Shown here: positions 35,700 through 45,749 of the stretch, one piece after another
Numbering within the stretch: the stretch's first letter is position 1
How the letters are laid out: each line of letters begins with the position of its first letter
Source of the DNA: Gordonia liuliyuniae
GTDB taxonomy: Bacteria > Actinomycetota > Actinomycetes > Mycobacteriales > Mycobacteriaceae
Length of the DNA: 64,000 nucleotides
Direction: 5' to 3'
NCBI RefSeq assembly: GCF_021739025.1
Contig: NZ_JAKKOT010000003.1
Location: 806,001-870,000, forward strand
The notes under the pieces: model-generated
The model's database searches: none
What the model saw: the letters and a program-made list of their open reading frames with translations, nothing else
Told to the model about the DNA's origin: nothing
Made by a program: the position numbers and the translations under genes

Positions 35700-36712
35700 C
35701 TCTGCGTGATGTGTCGGTCCGATACGGGTCCGATGAGGTGGTGCACGGCGTCGACTGGGAGGTCGGCGGCGATGCGCTCGTGACGGCGTTGCTCGGGCCG
35801 TCAGGGTGCGGAAAGTCGACGCTGCTGCGTGCGATCGCCGGTCTCGAGCCCGTGGCGTCGGGGACGGTCGCATTCGACGGCGTGGACCTACATGCGATCC
35901 CGGTGCACCGCAGGGATTTCGGGGTCGTCTTCCAGGACGGCCAGCTGTTCCCGGGGCGCACCGTCGGGCAGAACATCGCGTACGGCCTGGCGCGCCGCGG
36001 CGTCTCGCGTGCGCAGGCTCGGCAGCGGGTCGCCGAGTTGCTCGATCTCGTCCAACTGCCGGGTGCGGCGGACCGACGGGTCACCGAACTGTCCGGCGGG
36101 CAGGCACAACGGGTCGCAGTGGCGCGAGCGCTGGCTCCGCGGCCGCGTCTACTGCTCCTCGACGAGCCGCTCGCGGCCCTCGACCGCAGACTCCGCGACG
36201 ACCTCGCCGTCGCGATCACGGACATCGTGCGCGACTCCGGCACCCCGACCGTGGTCGTGACCCACGACCACGGCGAAGCCGCGATGATGGCGGACGTCGT
36301 CAGCGTGATGCGCGCCGGATCGATCGTCGACACAGCGGCGCCGCAACGACTCTGGCGCCGTCCCGCGAACGAGTGGGTGGCGCGGTTCCTCGGCGCCACC
36401 GACATCGTCGACGGCGTCATCGGTTCGGCTGCGCTCGCGACGGCGTTCGGCGCGATCGAGATCGACGCCGATCTCGCGGACGCCCCCGCAGGCCCGTGCC
36501 GCGCCGCGCTGCGTCCCGACTCGCTCCGGGCCGACCGCGACGACGCGGGGCGTGCCGTCGTCACCCGTTCGGCACCGCTGATCGGCACCTGGCGGGTGCA
36601 GGCGGTCATCGACGGCCGGGCCGTCGACGCGGTGTCCGATACCGCTGTCGCCGTCGGCGATCGCGTGTCACTCACGCCGATGCCCGAACGGATCGGCGTG
36701 GTCCGGGGATGA
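35693..36712 (+). CDS. thiQ: ABC transporter ATP-binding protein for the thiamine-type importer
   Basis: A 339-residue ATPase from GTG 35693, preceded by AGGAGG. Walker A is G-P-S-G-C-G-K-S, the Q-loop is V-F-Q-D, the signature is L-S-G-G-Q-A-Q-R-V, Walker B is L-L-L-L-D-E-P, and the switch His lies in V-T-H-D-H. A C-terminal region of about 110 residues resembles a TOBE-like regulatory domain, which makes it longer than E. coli ThiQ. It overlaps both the permease upstream and the NUDIX gene downstream, so all four genes form one operon. Confidence 0.87.
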   Translation: MLTLRDVSVRYGSDEVVHGVDWEVGGDALVTALLGPSGCGKSTLLRAIAGLEPVASGTVAFDGVDLHAIPVHRRDFGVVFQDGQLFPGRTVGQNIAYGLARRGVSRAQARQRVAELLDLVQLPGAADRRVTELSGGQAQRVAVARALAPRPRLLLLDEPLAALDRRLRDDLAVAITDIVRDSGTPTVVVTHDHGEAAMMADVVSVMRAGSIVDTAAPQRLWRRPANEWVARFLGATDIVDGVIGSAALATAFGAIEIDADLADAPAGPCRAALRPDSLRADRDDAGRAVVTRSAPLIGTWRVQAVIDGRAVDAVSDTAVAVGDRVSLTPMPERIGVVRG

Positions 36713-37113
36713 GCGGGAGGACCGTGGTGGCGGGCGCGATCTACGCCGACGACGGGCGCCTGCTGCTGGCGCAGCGCGCGTATCCACCGGAACTCGCCGG
36801 GCTCTGGGAACTGCCCGGCGGGAAGGTCGAACCCGGCGAAACGCTCGATCAGGCGCTCGTGCGTGAACTGTGTGAGGAATTAAACGTCGACGTCCGAGTC
36901 GGTGTGCGGCTCGAGGTGTCGGTTCGCCTGAAACCGGGGCTGGACATGGTTGCCGTCCGCGCCCGGATCGTCGCAGGCATCCCGGACACGACCGAGCATC
37001 TCGACCTCCGCTGGGTGGACGCCGACATGTTGAACGCGATGGACTCGCGCGGAGAGATCGTGCCGAATGATCGGGCGTGGATTCCGGAACTGCTCGCTGA
37101 CCTGCGTGAATAG
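36709..37113 (+). CDS. NUDIX hydrolase, MutT (8-oxo-dGTP diphosphatase) type
   Basis: A 134-residue NUDIX enzyme whose ATG overlaps the preceding ATPase stop as ATGA. The Nudix box is complete: G-G-K-V-E-P-G-E-T-x7-R-E-L-C-E-E-L. The W-E-L-P-G-G-K start and the L-A-Q-R-A-Y-P-P-E-L-A-G-L-W stretch are those of MutT-like enzymes that hydrolyse 8-oxo-dGTP. In this operon another pyrophosphate substrate, for example a damaged thiamine phosphate, is possible but speculative. Confidence 0.87.
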   Translation: MSGRTVVAGAIYADDGRLLLAQRAYPPELAGLWELPGGKVEPGETLDQALVRELCEELNVDVRVGVRLEVSVRLKPGLDMVAVRARIVAGIPDTTEHLDLRWVDADMLNAMDSRGEIVPNDRAWIPELLADLRE

Positions 37114-37127
37114 TGGGCGATCGGCGC

Positions 37128-37304
37128 TCAGGCCGCACGCGCCTTCTTCAGTGCCTTGGTGGCCTTCTTCTTCGACATCGAGTCGCAGTCGATCTTGCTC
37201 ATGCGGTGGATGACGACCGGGCAGCGCAGACACCGCGTCGATTTGCGGCAGCACTTCTTCTTCGGCTTCATACTCGCGACTCGGGCGGGATCCTTCTTCC
37301 CCAT
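37128..37304 (-). CDS. small Cys/Lys-rich protein (58 residues)
   Basis: A 58-residue protein from ATG 37304. It opens M-G-K-K-D, has K-K-K-C-C-R-K-S-T-R-C-L-R-C-P-V-V at residues 15-31, another Cys at 40, and a Lys-rich C-terminus (K-K-K-A-T-K-A-L-K-K-A-R). The C-C-x5-C-x2-C pattern suggests metal binding and the charge suggests nucleic-acid binding. From memory, similar tiny proteins occur elsewhere in actinobacteria with no assigned role. It is divergent from typA and an IdeR-like box lies ten bases upstream of its start. Confidence 0.75.
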   Translation of the reverse strand: MGKKDPARVASMKPKKKCCRKSTRCLRCPVVIHRMSKIDCDSMSKKKATKALKKARAA

Positions 37305-37313
37305 GCGTCGAGT

Positions 37314-37332
37314 TTAGCTCAGCCTAACCACA
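37314..37332. promoter_or_regulatory. IdeR/DtxR-like iron box
   Basis: TTAGCTCAGCCTAACCACA agrees with the mycobacterial IdeR consensus (TTAGGTTAGSCTAACCTAA) at about 15 of 19 positions; the central AGSCTAACC part is intact. It lies ten bases upstream of the small Cys-rich gene and 87 bp upstream of the typA start. Confidence 0.5.
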
Positions 37333-37418
37333 TCGACCTAACGGTGAAATCGCTTCCGACGGGACCGTGCCGCTACCCTTACAGGGTTAAAAGTCCGGGC
37401 CCGATGAAAGAGACCTTA

Positions 37419-39326
37419 GTGAGCGCAGTCCCCAACTTCCGCAACGTCGCGATCGTGGCGCACGTCGACCACGGCAAGACCACCTTGGTCGACGCGATGC
37501 TGCGTCAGTCCGGTGTGTTCGGTGAACGAGCCGAACTCGTCGACCGCGTCATGGACTCCGGTGACCTCGAACGCGAGAAGGGCATCACCATTCTCGCGAA
37601 GAACACCGCCGTGCACCGCCGTCAGCCCGACGGCTCCGAGTACGTCATCAACGTCATCGACACCCCCGGTCACGCCGACTTCGGCGGTGAGGTGGAGCGT
37701 GCGCTGTCGATGGTCGACGGTGTCGTTCTCCTCGTGGACGCGTCGGAGGGGCCGCTTCCGCAGACCCGCTTCGTGCTCCGCAAGGCACTCGCCGCGTCGC
37801 TGCCGGTGATCCTGGTCGTCAACAAGACCGACCGGCCCGACGCACGCATCGGCGACATCGTCACCGAGTCGCAGGACCTCCTGCTCGACTTGGCGTCCGA
37901 CCTCGAAGACGAGGCCGCCGAAGCCGCCGAACTCGCACTGGAGCTTCCGGTGCTGTTCGCGTCCGGTCGCGCGGGTATCGCCAGCACCGTGCAGCCCGCC
38001 AACGGCGACGTGCCCGCGGGGGAGAACCTCGATCCGCTCTTCGATGTGCTGATCAACAGCGTTCCCGCACCGAAGGGCGACGTCGACGCGCCGCTGCAGG
38101 CACACGTCACCAACCTCGACGCGTCGCCGTTCCTCGGCCGTCTCGGCCTGGTCCGCATCCACAACGGCACCCTCCGCAAGGGGCAGCAGGTGTCGTGGTG
38201 CCGCGACGTCGACGGCGAACCGGTCATCGAGAAGGCCAAGATCACCGAACTCCTGGTGACCCTCGGTGTGGACCGCGCGCCCGCCGAGGTCGCCGTCGCC
38301 GGTGACATCGTCGCAGTCGCGGGTATGTCGGAGATCATGATCGGCGACACCCTCGCCGACCCGGAGAATCCGATTCCGCTCCCGCGCATCTCGGTCGACG
38401 AACCCGCCATCTCGGCGATCGTCGGCACCAACACCGCACCGCTCGCGGGCCGCGTGAAGGGGCACAAGCTCACCGCGCGCATGGTCAAGGACCGTCTCGA
38501 CAGCGAGCTCATCGGCAACGTGTCCCTCCGCGTGCTGGACATCGACCGCCCCGACGCGTGGGAGGTGCAGGCTCGCGGTGAGCTCGCGCTCGCCATTCTC
38601 GTCGAGCAGATGCGTCGCGAAGGCTTCGAACTGACCGTCGGCAAGCCGCAGGTCGTCACCCGCAAGGTCGACGGTAAGACGTACGAGCCGTTCGAGCATC
38701 TGACGATCGACGTTCCCGAGGAGTACCTGGGCGCCGTCACTCAGCTGCTGGCCGCCCGCAAGGGCCGCATGGACCAGATGAACAACCACGGCAGTGGCTG
38801 GGTGCGCATGGAGTTCGAGGTGCCCTCACGCGGCCTCATCGGTTTCCGTACCGACTTCATGACCGAGACGCGCGGCACCGGCATCGCCAACGCCGTGTTC
38901 GCCGAGTACGGCCCGTGGGCGGGCGAGATCCGCGCCCGCCACACCGGGTCGCTCGTCTCCGACCGTGCAGGCAGCGTCACCCCGTTCGCGATGATCCAGC
39001 TCGCCGACCGCGGCACGTTCTTCGTCGACCCGGGCGACGACACCTACGAGGGCCAGGTCGTCGGCATCAACCCGCGGATGGAAGACCTTGACATCAACGT
39101 CACCCGCGAGAAGAAGCTCACGAACATGCGTCAGTCGTCGGCCGACGTCATGGAGACACTCGCCAAGCCGATGGTCCTCGACCTCGAAGCCGCGATGGAG
39201 TTCTGTGCCGCCGACGAGTGCGTCGAGGTGACGCCCGAGGTGGTGCGCGTGCGTAAGCTGCACCTGGATGCCTCGACTCGTGCGCGTGAGCGCTCACGCG
39301 CCAAGGCACGCGACCAGAACTCGTAA
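37419..39326 (+). CDS. typA: ribosome-associated GTPase TypA/BipA
   Basis: A 635-residue translational GTPase. GTG 37419 gives the usual N-terminus ([12 protein letters not shown]); ATG 37404 would add five residues. G1 is A-H-V-D-H-G-K-T-T at 14-22, G2/G3 include E-K-G-I-T-I-L and D-T-P-G-H-A-D-F-G, and G4 is N-K-T-D. EF-G-like domains II, III and V follow, with the BipA-specific C-terminal domain carrying G-R-M-D-Q-M-N and S-R-G-L-I-G-F-R. It acts on 70S ribosomes or 50S assembly under stress. The typA-lpqW-mshB order matches mycobacteria. Confidence 0.95.
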   Translation: MSAVPNFRNVAIVAHVDHGKTTLVDAMLRQSGVFGERAELVDRVMDSGDLEREKGITILAKNTAVHRRQPDGSEYVINVIDTPGHADFGGEVERALSMVDGVVLLVDASEGPLPQTRFVLRKALAASLPVILVVNKTDRPDARIGDIVTESQDLLLDLASDLEDEAAEAAELALELPVLFASGRAGIASTVQPANGDVPAGENLDPLFDVLINSVPAPKGDVDAPLQAHVTNLDASPFLGRLGLVRIHNGTLRKGQQVSWCRDVDGEPVIEKAKITELLVTLGVDRAPAEVAVAGDIVAVAGMSEIMIGDTLADPENPIPLPRISVDEPAISAIVGTNTAPLAGRVKGHKLTARMVKDRLDSELIGNVSLRVLDIDRPDAWEVQARGELALAILVEQMRREGFELTVGKPQVVTRKVDGKTYEPFEHLTIDVPEEYLGAVTQLLAARKGRMDQMNNHGSGWVRMEFEVPSRGLIGFRTDFMTETRGTGIANAVFAEYGPWAGEIRARHTGSLVSDRAGSVTPFAMIQLADRGTFFVDPGDDTYEGQVVGINPRMEDLDINVTREKKLTNMRQSSADVMETLAKPMVLDLEAAMEFCAADECVEVTPEVVRVRKLHLDASTRARERSRAKARDQNS

Positions 39327-39360
39327 ACCGGGCAGGGTTTGTGATCGGAAAGGTGCGTGG

Positions 39361-41295
39361 ATGACCGGCACGGGAGGTTCGGTGCTGCGTTCTGCAGACG
39401 GTTTCCGGCGTTCTGCAGGTCTGCGACGCGTCGCCGCGCTGGCCGTGGTCGGCGTCGTCGGATTCGGGTCGACCGCGTGCATGGCCGATCCTCCGCCGCC
39501 GGTCCGGGAGACGCTCCCGACGACGACGCCGAACGAGTACCCGGACGAACGCACCGTGTACGTGGCGACCGACTCCATCGGGTCGGGGTTCAATCCGCAC
39601 ATCGGATCGGACCTCGGCTCGGTGACGACGGCGGTCGCCGCGCTCACCCTGCCGAGTGCGTTCCTGCCGGTGCAGACCGACGACGGCGTCCAGTGGCAGC
39701 GCAACGACGCTCTGCTCACGTCGGCGGAGGTCACGTCGACCGACCCGTTCGAGGTGACGTACAAGATCGTCGACGACGCGCAGTGGTCGGACGGGCTGCC
39801 GGTGACCGGCGACGATTTCGCCTATCTGTGGCAGCAGATGTCACGGCAGCCGAACGTCGTCGGGGCCGCAGGCTACCGAGCGGTCAAGAATGTGGAGACC
39901 GGCAGCGGCGGCAAAGTCGTCACCGTGACCTTCGCTCAGCCGTACACGGCGTGGCGTGAACTCTTCACATCGCTGCTACCCAGCCACAGCCTCCGGTCCG
40001 AGCAGGCCGGCTTCCAGACCGGGCTGGACAACGGGAAACCGGTGACAGCCGGACCTTTCGCGATCTATTCGATCGATCGGTCGCGCGACGAGGTGCGGTT
40101 GATCCGTAACGACCGCTATTGGCGCAAGCCGCCCGAAATCGACCAGGTCGTCTTGCGCCGCGCCGGTACCGCGCCGCAGATGGCGCAGACAATCCGCAAC
40201 GGCGACTCGACGATGGTGTCGTTGACCGCGGGCCCGGCGTCGGCAGCCGAAGTCGGGGCCATCCCCGGAGTCACGACGATCCGTCGTCCGATGACCCGCG
40301 GCCTGACCGTCAACATCAACACGCGGTCGCAGACGATGACTTCGCTGCCGTTGCGCCGAGCGATTCTCGGGATGCTCGACAGTGGACTCATCCGGGCCGC
40401 GGCGGCAGGCGACACCGTGGTGACGCCGTTCGCGAACACTGTGTACGCCCCGTCCAACCACGGTTACCGCGCGGTCGATCGCGCCCGTCAGTCGCCGCGC
40501 GAGGTGCTGGAACTGTTGGCCTCGGTCGGTTACCGTCCCGGTGTCCCCGCGCCGGAACCGCCTCCCGCCCCGGTGACGTCCGGTGAGTCGACGACCCCAC
40601 CGTCGACGTCGACGCCTGCGCCGAGCGACGTCCCGGGTCTGCCGTCCGGGGTCGCCCCGATCAGCAAGGACGGCGACGATCTCGTGGTGCGGATAGGCGC
40701 GGTCAACTCGGACGAACAGATCATGTCGTCGGCCGAGACCATCGCCGACCAGTTACGGGCCTCCGGTGTCCGGGCGGTGGTGCAGGGAATGTCGAACACC
40801 GAACTGTACGGAGCGGCGTTGCTCAACGCCCGGGTCGACCTGGTGGTCGGCTGGACCGGGATGGGCGGCGACCCGGCGACGTCACTGGCCTCCCAAGTGG
40901 GCTGTGAACCGCCGACGGCCGGCACCGAGGCAGGCGAGCACACCGAGGACGCCGAGGGCGACGGTGACGCAGACGAAAGCGTTCTGCCGACGAAGCCGAG
41001 CGCCTCGTCGACGAGTCGGGCTCCGGCGGGAGGCAGCCTCAGCTCGTACACCGGGAACATCTCGGGGCTGTGTGATCCGGAGCTGATGTCCCTGGCCACC
41101 GAAGCGATGAGCTCGGACGATCCGGCACCCTATTTGACTCAGGCGGAGACGGTCCTGGCCGATCAGGCCGTCTATCTGCCCATCTACCAGGATTCGGTGT
41201 TCGGTGCCGCCACCGACAAGATCGTCGGTGTGTCTCTCGATGGTGCGCCGCAGGTTGGTGTGTTCGGCGACGCCGTCCGCTGGGGTCTCCGGTGA
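39361..41295 (+). CDS. lpqW: LpqW-like lipoprotein, family-5 ABC binding-protein fold
   Basis: A 644-residue lipoprotein from ATG 39361 with GGAAAGG upstream. The signal ends at lipobox G-S-T-A-C. The mature part has the family-5 solute-binding fold: A-Q-W-S-D-G-L-P-V-T-G-D-D-F, then V-E-x-x-T-F-x-Q-P-Y and Y-W-R-K-P-P. A Pro/Ser/Thr-rich insert lies near residue 415 and an acidic insert (about residue 520) interrupts the second lobe. No transporter genes are adjacent. In mycobacteria LpqW regulates the branch between phosphatidylinositol mannosides and lipoarabinomannan; equivalence is inferred from position and domain. Confidence 0.85.
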   Translation: MTGTGGSVLRSADGFRRSAGLRRVAALAVVGVVGFGSTACMADPPPPVRETLPTTTPNEYPDERTVYVATDSIGSGFNPHIGSDLGSVTTAVAALTLPSAFLPVQTDDGVQWQRNDALLTSAEVTSTDPFEVTYKIVDDAQWSDGLPVTGDDFAYLWQQMSRQPNVVGAAGYRAVKNVETGSGGKVVTVTFAQPYTAWRELFTSLLPSHSLRSEQAGFQTGLDNGKPVTAGPFAIYSIDRSRDEVRLIRNDRYWRKPPEIDQVVLRRAGTAPQMAQTIRNGDSTMVSLTAGPASAAEVGAIPGVTTIRRPMTRGLTVNINTRSQTMTSLPLRRAILGMLDSGLIRAAAAGDTVVTPFANTVYAPSNHGYRAVDRARQSPREVLELLASVGYRPGVPAPEPPPAPVTSGESTTPPSTSTPAPSDVPGLPSGVAPISKDGDDLVVRIGAVNSDEQIMSSAETIADQLRASGVRAVVQGMSNTELYGAALLNARVDLVVGWTGMGGDPATSLASQVGCEPPTAGTEAGEHTEDAEGDGDADESVLPTKPSASSTSRAPAGGSLSSYTGNISGLCDPELMSLATEAMSSDDPAPYLTQAETVLADQAVYLPIYQDSVFGAATDKIVGVSLDGAPQVGVFGDAVRWGLR

Positions 41296-42164
41296 CCGGC
41301 GGCGGGCGCCTGCGCCTGCTCCTCCTGCATGCGCACCCGGACGACGAATCGATCATGACCGGGGGAGTCATCGCCCGCTACCTCGCCGAAGGCGTCGACG
41401 TCCGCGTCGTCACGTTCACCCTCGGTGAGGAAGGCGAGGTGATCGGCGACCGGTGGGCCCAGCTCGTCGCGGACGGCGGAGCCGACCAATTGGGCGGGTA
41501 CCGGATCGGCGAGCTCACGGCCGCGCTCGCAGCGGTGACGCCGGACGGGGCGACGCCGCCGGAGCCGCGATTCCTCGGGGGAGCGGGCAGGTGGCGCGAT
41601 TCGGGGATGGCCGGGACGCCGTCGGCCGAACACCCGCGTGCTCTGTTCCAGGCGTCGCAGGCCGATCTCGTGGCCGCGGTGCGCGCCGAGCTCGATGCGT
41701 TCGAGCCGCATGTCGTGGTCACCTACGACGAGGCGGGCACCTACGGCCATCCCGACCACAAGAGAGTTCACGAGGTCTCGGTGGCGGCGCTCGCCGAGTC
41801 GGCGGCGCAGACCGGATTCCCGCGCAAGGTGTACGAGTCGGTGACCCGACGTTCGACGCTCGACGCGGGCCTCGCGTCGATCGGCGAACTGCCGGACGGC
41901 TGGCGGATGCCGGAGCCCGGCGAGCTGCCGAGCTACCCGGACGAGACGATCACGGCCTCAGTGGACGTCTCCGCGGTACTCGACCATAAGGTCGCGGCGC
42001 TCGCCGCCCACGCCACCCAGGTGATCGTGGCGCCGACGCGGACCGAGTACGCGCTGTCGAACCTCATCGCGCAACCGGTGTCGCCGGTCGAACACTTCAT
42101 CCGCACGGATGCGGGGCCGCGCGTCGGCGGTGTCGAGGCTGACCTGTTCGAGGGACTGCGATGA
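41292..42164 (+). CDS. mshB: mycothiol deacetylase MshB
   Basis: A 290-residue zinc deacetylase of the LmbE/PIG-L fold. GTG 41292 overlaps the lpqW stop as GTGA. The zinc ligands are H15 and D18 in A-H-P-D-D-E and H156 in Y-G-H-P-D-H; D17 is the probable base. It removes acetate from GlcNAc-Ins, the second step of mycothiol synthesis, which marks the host as an actinobacterium. It overlaps the next membrane gene by ATGA, giving a tightly coupled lpqW-mshB-membrane protein operon. Confidence 0.93.
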   Translation: MTGGGRLRLLLLHAHPDDESIMTGGVIARYLAEGVDVRVVTFTLGEEGEVIGDRWAQLVADGGADQLGGYRIGELTAALAAVTPDGATPPEPRFLGGAGRWRDSGMAGTPSAEHPRALFQASQADLVAAVRAELDAFEPHVVVTYDEAGTYGHPDHKRVHEVSVAALAESAAQTGFPRKVYESVTRRSTLDAGLASIGELPDGWRMPEPGELPSYPDETITASVDVSAVLDHKVAALAAHATQVIVAPTRTEYALSNLIAQPVSPVEHFIRTDAGPRVGGVEADLFEGLR

Positions 42165-42514
42165 GCGTCGGCGACCGGGTCGAACTCGGCGTCCTCACCG
42201 TGTGCGGATTCGTCCTCGCGATTCTGACGGTGTTCTTCCTGAACGTCCGGATCGGCGCGGTGCCGGTCCCGTTCACCGTGGTCGTCGCCGCGATCGGCAC
42301 GACGCTGCTTCTGCGACTCACGTCGGCGATCACCGAGTCGTCGTGGCGGTACGCACCGCTCATCGTGTGGACGGCTGTCGTCCTCGTCGCTGCGGTCCCG
42401 GGGATCAACAGCAACGGTCCGCTCATCGGCGACTGGCGCGTGCTGCTGCTGCTCCTCTGCGGGCTCGGCGTCCCGGCCGCCACGACTTACATGTCCCGGC
42501 TGAACAACCTGTAG
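42161..42514 (+). CDS. conserved small membrane protein (Rv1171-like)
   Basis: A 117-residue protein with four hydrophobic segments and short loops, starting at ATG 42161 in an ATGA overlap with mshB. In mycobacteria the gene after mshB is likewise a small membrane protein (Rv1171) of unknown function; assignment rests on size, topology and order. No catalytic motif is visible. The next gene, fbiC, starts 84 bp later. Confidence 0.8.
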   Translation: MSVGDRVELGVLTVCGFVLAILTVFFLNVRIGAVPVPFTVVVAAIGTTLLLRLTSAITESSWRYAPLIVWTAVVLVAAVPGINSNGPLIGDWRVLLLLLCGLGVPAATTYMSRLNNL

Positions 42515-42597
42515 GCGCCGGGCCGGCCGAGGCGTTCGGTCCACCGAGACCCCCGCCCGAAAACCACGCTCGCGAAGTCGTGTCTACCATCGAACAG

Positions 42598-45240
42598 GTG
42601 ACGTCTTCTGAATCGGCAATCGGAGTCTCGGCTCCTTCGCCCTCGGCGATCCGGCGCGCGCTGCGCCGAGCGTCCGATGCGACCGCGCTCAACGTCGATG
42701 AGGCGGCAGTCTTGTTGGCCGCACGCGGCGACGACCTGACTGCTCTCTTCGAGGCTGCGTCGCGGGTTCGCGACGCGGGCCTCGAAGCGGAGGGGCGAGC
42801 CAAACAGGTGACGTATTCGCGCAAGGTCTTCATACCGTTGACGCACCTGTGCCGCGACCGGTGCCATTACTGCACGTTCGTGACGGTGCCCGGCAAGCTC
42901 AAGCGTGCGGGCCGCGGCATGTTCTTGGAACTCGACGAGGTCGTCGCGATCGCGCGGGACGGTGCCGCACTCGGGTGCAAGGAAGCGCTGTTCACTCTGG
43001 GCGACCGTCCGGAGGAGCGGTGGCCGGAGGCCGCCCAGTGGCTGGACGAGCGCGGCTACGACTCGACGCTCGACTATGTTCGCGCCGCGTCGATCCGGGT
43101 CTTGGAGGAGACCGGTCTGCTCCCGCATCTGAACCCCGGCGTCATGAGTTGGGAGGAGATCAACCGACTCAAGCCGGTGGCTCCGAGCATGGGCATGATG
43201 TTGGAGACGAGTGCCCGCCGACTGTTCACCGACAAGGGGGAATGCCATTACGGCAGCCCCGACAAGGATCCGGTGGTCCGCGAACGCGTCTTGACCGACG
43301 CCGGCCGGCTGTCGGTGCCGTTCACGACGGGCATCCTCGTCGGCATCGGCGAGACGTTGACCGAGCGCGCCGAATCGATCTTCATGATCCGTAAGGCGCA
43401 CAAGGCGTTCGGCCATATCCAAGAAGTGATCGTGCAGAATTTCCGCGCGAAGCCCGATACGGCGATGGGGGCGTCGCCCGATGCGGAGATGTCGGAGTTC
43501 TTGGCTGCGGTGGCCGTGGCACGGCTGGTGATGGGGCCGCGTATGCGGATTCAGGCCCCGCCGAATCTGGTGTCGGCCGACGAGTGTCGAGCATTGATCG
43601 CGGCGGGCGTCGACGATTGGGGTGGCGTCTCGCCGTTGACGCCGGACCATGTGAATCCGGAACGTCCGTGGCCCAACTTGGATTCGCTCGCGGAGATCAC
43701 CGCGTCGACCGGGTACACGCTGACCGAGCGGTCGGCGGCGCAGCCCCGGTATGTGCTCGCGGGGTCGCCGTGGATCGACCCGCGCATCGCGCGGCATGTC
43801 GCCGCCGTCACCGATCCGGTCACGGGTCTCGCCGTCGACGTGCGTCCGGAGGGGATGCCGTGGCAGGAGCCCGACGAGGAGTGGACGTCGAGCGGCCGAG
43901 TGGACTTGAACACGGAGATCGACACGGACGGTCGCAACAGCGACACGCGCAGTGACATCGACAACGCGTTCGGCGATTGGGACACGATCCGGGAGCAGGT
44001 GCTTGCGCTGGGCGCCGGGAGCGAAGCGAGCGGGCCCGTGGGGCTGGGCGCCGGGAGCGAAGCGAGCGGGCCCGAGCGTTTGGGCGCCGGGAGCGAAGCG
44101 AGCGGGCCCGAGCGTTTACAATCTGATCTCGCTGCGGCGCTGCGGCATGCCGAGAACGATCCGGCTGGGCTCTCGGACGACGAGTATCTCGCGCTCGCGA
44201 CTGCCGACGGACCGGGTTTGGATGCCCTTGCGGCGCTGGCTGATTCGATTCGTCGGGATGTGGTCGGCGACGACGTCACCTATGTGGTGAATCGGAACAT
44301 CAACTTCACGAACATCTGTTACACGGGCTGCCGGTTCTGTGCGTTCGCGCAGCGTAAGGGTGACGACGACGCGTTCACGCTGTCGACCACGGAGGTCGGC
44401 GATCGGGCGTGGGAGGCGCACGTCGCGGGTGCGACCGAGATCTGTATGCAGGGCGGTATCGATCCCGAATTGCCGGTGACCGGTTACGCGGACCTGGTGC
44501 GCGCCATCAAGGAGCGGGTGCCGTCAATGCACGTGCATGCGTTCAGCCCGATGGAGGTTGTCAACGGCGCGTCGCGCGGTGGCGAATCGGTCCGTGACTG
44601 GTTGACGGCGTTGCGCGAGGCTGGACTCGACTCCATCCCCGGCACGGCCGCGGAGATCCTCGACGACGAGGTCCGGTGGATTCTCACGAAGGGCAAGTTG
44701 CCGACGTCGGCGTGGATCGATGTGGTCACGACGGCGCACGAGGTGGGCCTGCCGTCGAGTTCGACGATGATGTACGGGCACGTGGATTCGCCGCGGCACT
44801 GGGTCGGCCACTTGAACGTGCTGCGCGGGATCCAGGACCGCACTGGCGGATTCACCGAGTTCGTCCTGTTGCCGTTCGTGCACCAGTCGTCGCCGCTGTA
44901 TCTGGCCGGGGCGTCGCGGCCCGGACCGACACAGCGGGATAACCGCGCCGCGCACGCGTTGTCCCGCATCATGCTGCATGGCCGCATCGACAACATCCAG
45001 ACGAGTTGGGTCAAGCTCGGCGTCGACGGTACTCGGGCGATGCTTCGCGGCGGCGCGAACGATCTCGGCGGCACCTTGATGGAGGAGACCATTTCGCGGA
45101 TGGCGGGCAGTCAGCACGGTTCGGAGAAGACTGTCGAGGAGTTGCACGACATCGTCGACGGGATCGGGCGGACGCCGCGCCAGCGGTTGACCGATTATCG
45201 TCCGGCTCCGGCTCCCATGATGAGCGTAGGGCTCGGCTGA
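42598..45240 (+). CDS. fbiC: FO synthase FbiC (CofG-CofH fusion)
   Basis: An 880-residue protein from GTG 42598. The N-terminal CofG radical-SAM half carries C85-x3-C89-x2-C92 (C-R-D-R-C-H-Y-C) and the C-terminal CofH half carries C574-x3-C578-x2-C581 (C-Y-T-G-C-R-F-C). Together they make FO, the deazaflavin of coenzyme F420, from tyrosine and a flavin-pathway diaminouracil. Similarity to the mycobacterial enzyme is high throughout, except for a linker insertion of three G-A-G-S-E-A-S-G-P units at about residues 471-506. FbiA and FbiB, the later enzymes, are at 59.9-62.2 kb. Confidence 0.95.
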   Translation: MTSSESAIGVSAPSPSAIRRALRRASDATALNVDEAAVLLAARGDDLTALFEAASRVRDAGLEAEGRAKQVTYSRKVFIPLTHLCRDRCHYCTFVTVPGKLKRAGRGMFLELDEVVAIARDGAALGCKEALFTLGDRPEERWPEAAQWLDERGYDSTLDYVRAASIRVLEETGLLPHLNPGVMSWEEINRLKPVAPSMGMMLETSARRLFTDKGECHYGSPDKDPVVRERVLTDAGRLSVPFTTGILVGIGETLTERAESIFMIRKAHKAFGHIQEVIVQNFRAKPDTAMGASPDAEMSEFLAAVAVARLVMGPRMRIQAPPNLVSADECRALIAAGVDDWGGVSPLTPDHVNPERPWPNLDSLAEITASTGYTLTERSAAQPRYVLAGSPWIDPRIARHVAAVTDPVTGLAVDVRPEGMPWQEPDEEWTSSGRVDLNTEIDTDGRNSDTRSDIDNAFGDWDTIREQVLALGAGSEASGPVGLGAGSEASGPERLGAGSEASGPERLQSDLAAALRHAENDPAGLSDDEYLALATADGPGLDALAALADSIRRDVVGDDVTYVVNRNINFTNICYTGCRFCAFAQRKGDDDAFTLSTTEVGDRAWEAHVAGATEICMQGGIDPELPVTGYADLVRAIKERVPSMHVHAFSPMEVVNGASRGGESVRDWLTALREAGLDSIPGTAAEILDDEVRWILTKGKLPTSAWIDVVTTAHEVGLPSSSTMMYGHVDSPRHWVGHLNVLRGIQDRTGGFTEFVLLPFVHQSSPLYLAGASRPGPTQRDNRAAHALSRIMLHGRIDNIQTSWVKLGVDGTRAMLRGGANDLGGTLMEETISRMAGSQHGSEKTVEELHDIVDGIGRTPRQRLTDYRPAPAPMMSVGLG
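44008..44115. repeat. three 36-bp repeats inside the fbiC linker
   Basis: Units at 44008-44043, 44044-44079 and 44080-44115 share a GGGCGCCGGGAGCGAAGCGA core followed by GCGGGCCCG. Each encodes twelve residues, keeping the frame. The M. tuberculosis protein, recalled from memory, has no such insert between the CofG and CofH halves. Confidence 0.92.
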
Positions 45241-45415
45241 TTTCCTGGCGATTTCGGTAGGTGAGCAAAAATCAGCCCAGGTCAGGGTGCGCTGATTCGG
45301 GCGGCGGAGTTCAGTCCCGATAGTCTGTATCGGTGCGGCTGCGATGCCGCCCCGGCATGCGTAGACGATGCGATCAGCCCTCGTGTCGTCGCGGAGAACG
45401 AGAAGGAGAAGCGAC

Positions 45416-45742
45416 GTGACTTACATCATCGCGGAGCCGTGTGTTGATGTCCTGGACCGTGCGTGCGTCGAAGAGTGTCCGGTCGACTGCATCTACGAAG
45501 GCGGCCGGATGCTGTACATCCAGCCAGACGAATGCGTCGATTGCGGTGCGTGCGAGCCGGTCTGTCCGGTCGAGGCCATCTTCTACGAGGATGATGTGCC
45601 CGACGAGTGGGAACCGTATGTGAGTGCGAACGTCGATTTCTTCGACGAGTTGGGGTCGCCGGGCGGCGCGAGCAAGGTCGGGAAGACGCCGTACGACCCG
45701 CCGTTCATCAAGAATCTGCCTCCGATGGGCGAAGAGGACTGA
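45416..45742 (+). CDS. fdxC: 7Fe ferredoxin FdxC
   Basis: A 108-residue ferredoxin from GTG 45416 with AAGGAG upstream. The first cluster region is C-V-D-V-L-D-R-A-C-V-E-E-C-P-V-D-C and the second is C-V-D-C-G-A-C-E-P-V-C-P, the [3Fe-4S]/[4Fe-4S] arrangement of mycobacterial FdxC. It serves as a cytoplasmic electron carrier. It is followed seven bases later by dapC, and the fbiC-fdxC-dapC order is shared with mycobacteria. Confidence 0.95.
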   Translation: MTYIIAEPCVDVLDRACVEECPVDCIYEGGRMLYIQPDECVDCGACEPVCPVEAIFYEDDVPDEWEPYVSANVDFFDELGSPGGASKVGKTPYDPPFIKNLPPMGEED

Positions 45743-45749
45743 TTCGACC

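Noticed and set aside
37381..37400. ACCCT-TAC-AGGGT inverted repeat before typA as an operator
   Set aside because: Arms are only five bases and no regulator or repeated copy supports it.
44008..44115. CRISPR-like array of 36-bp units
   Set aside because: Units are contiguous without unique spacers, are coding in frame within fbiC, and no cas genes are present.
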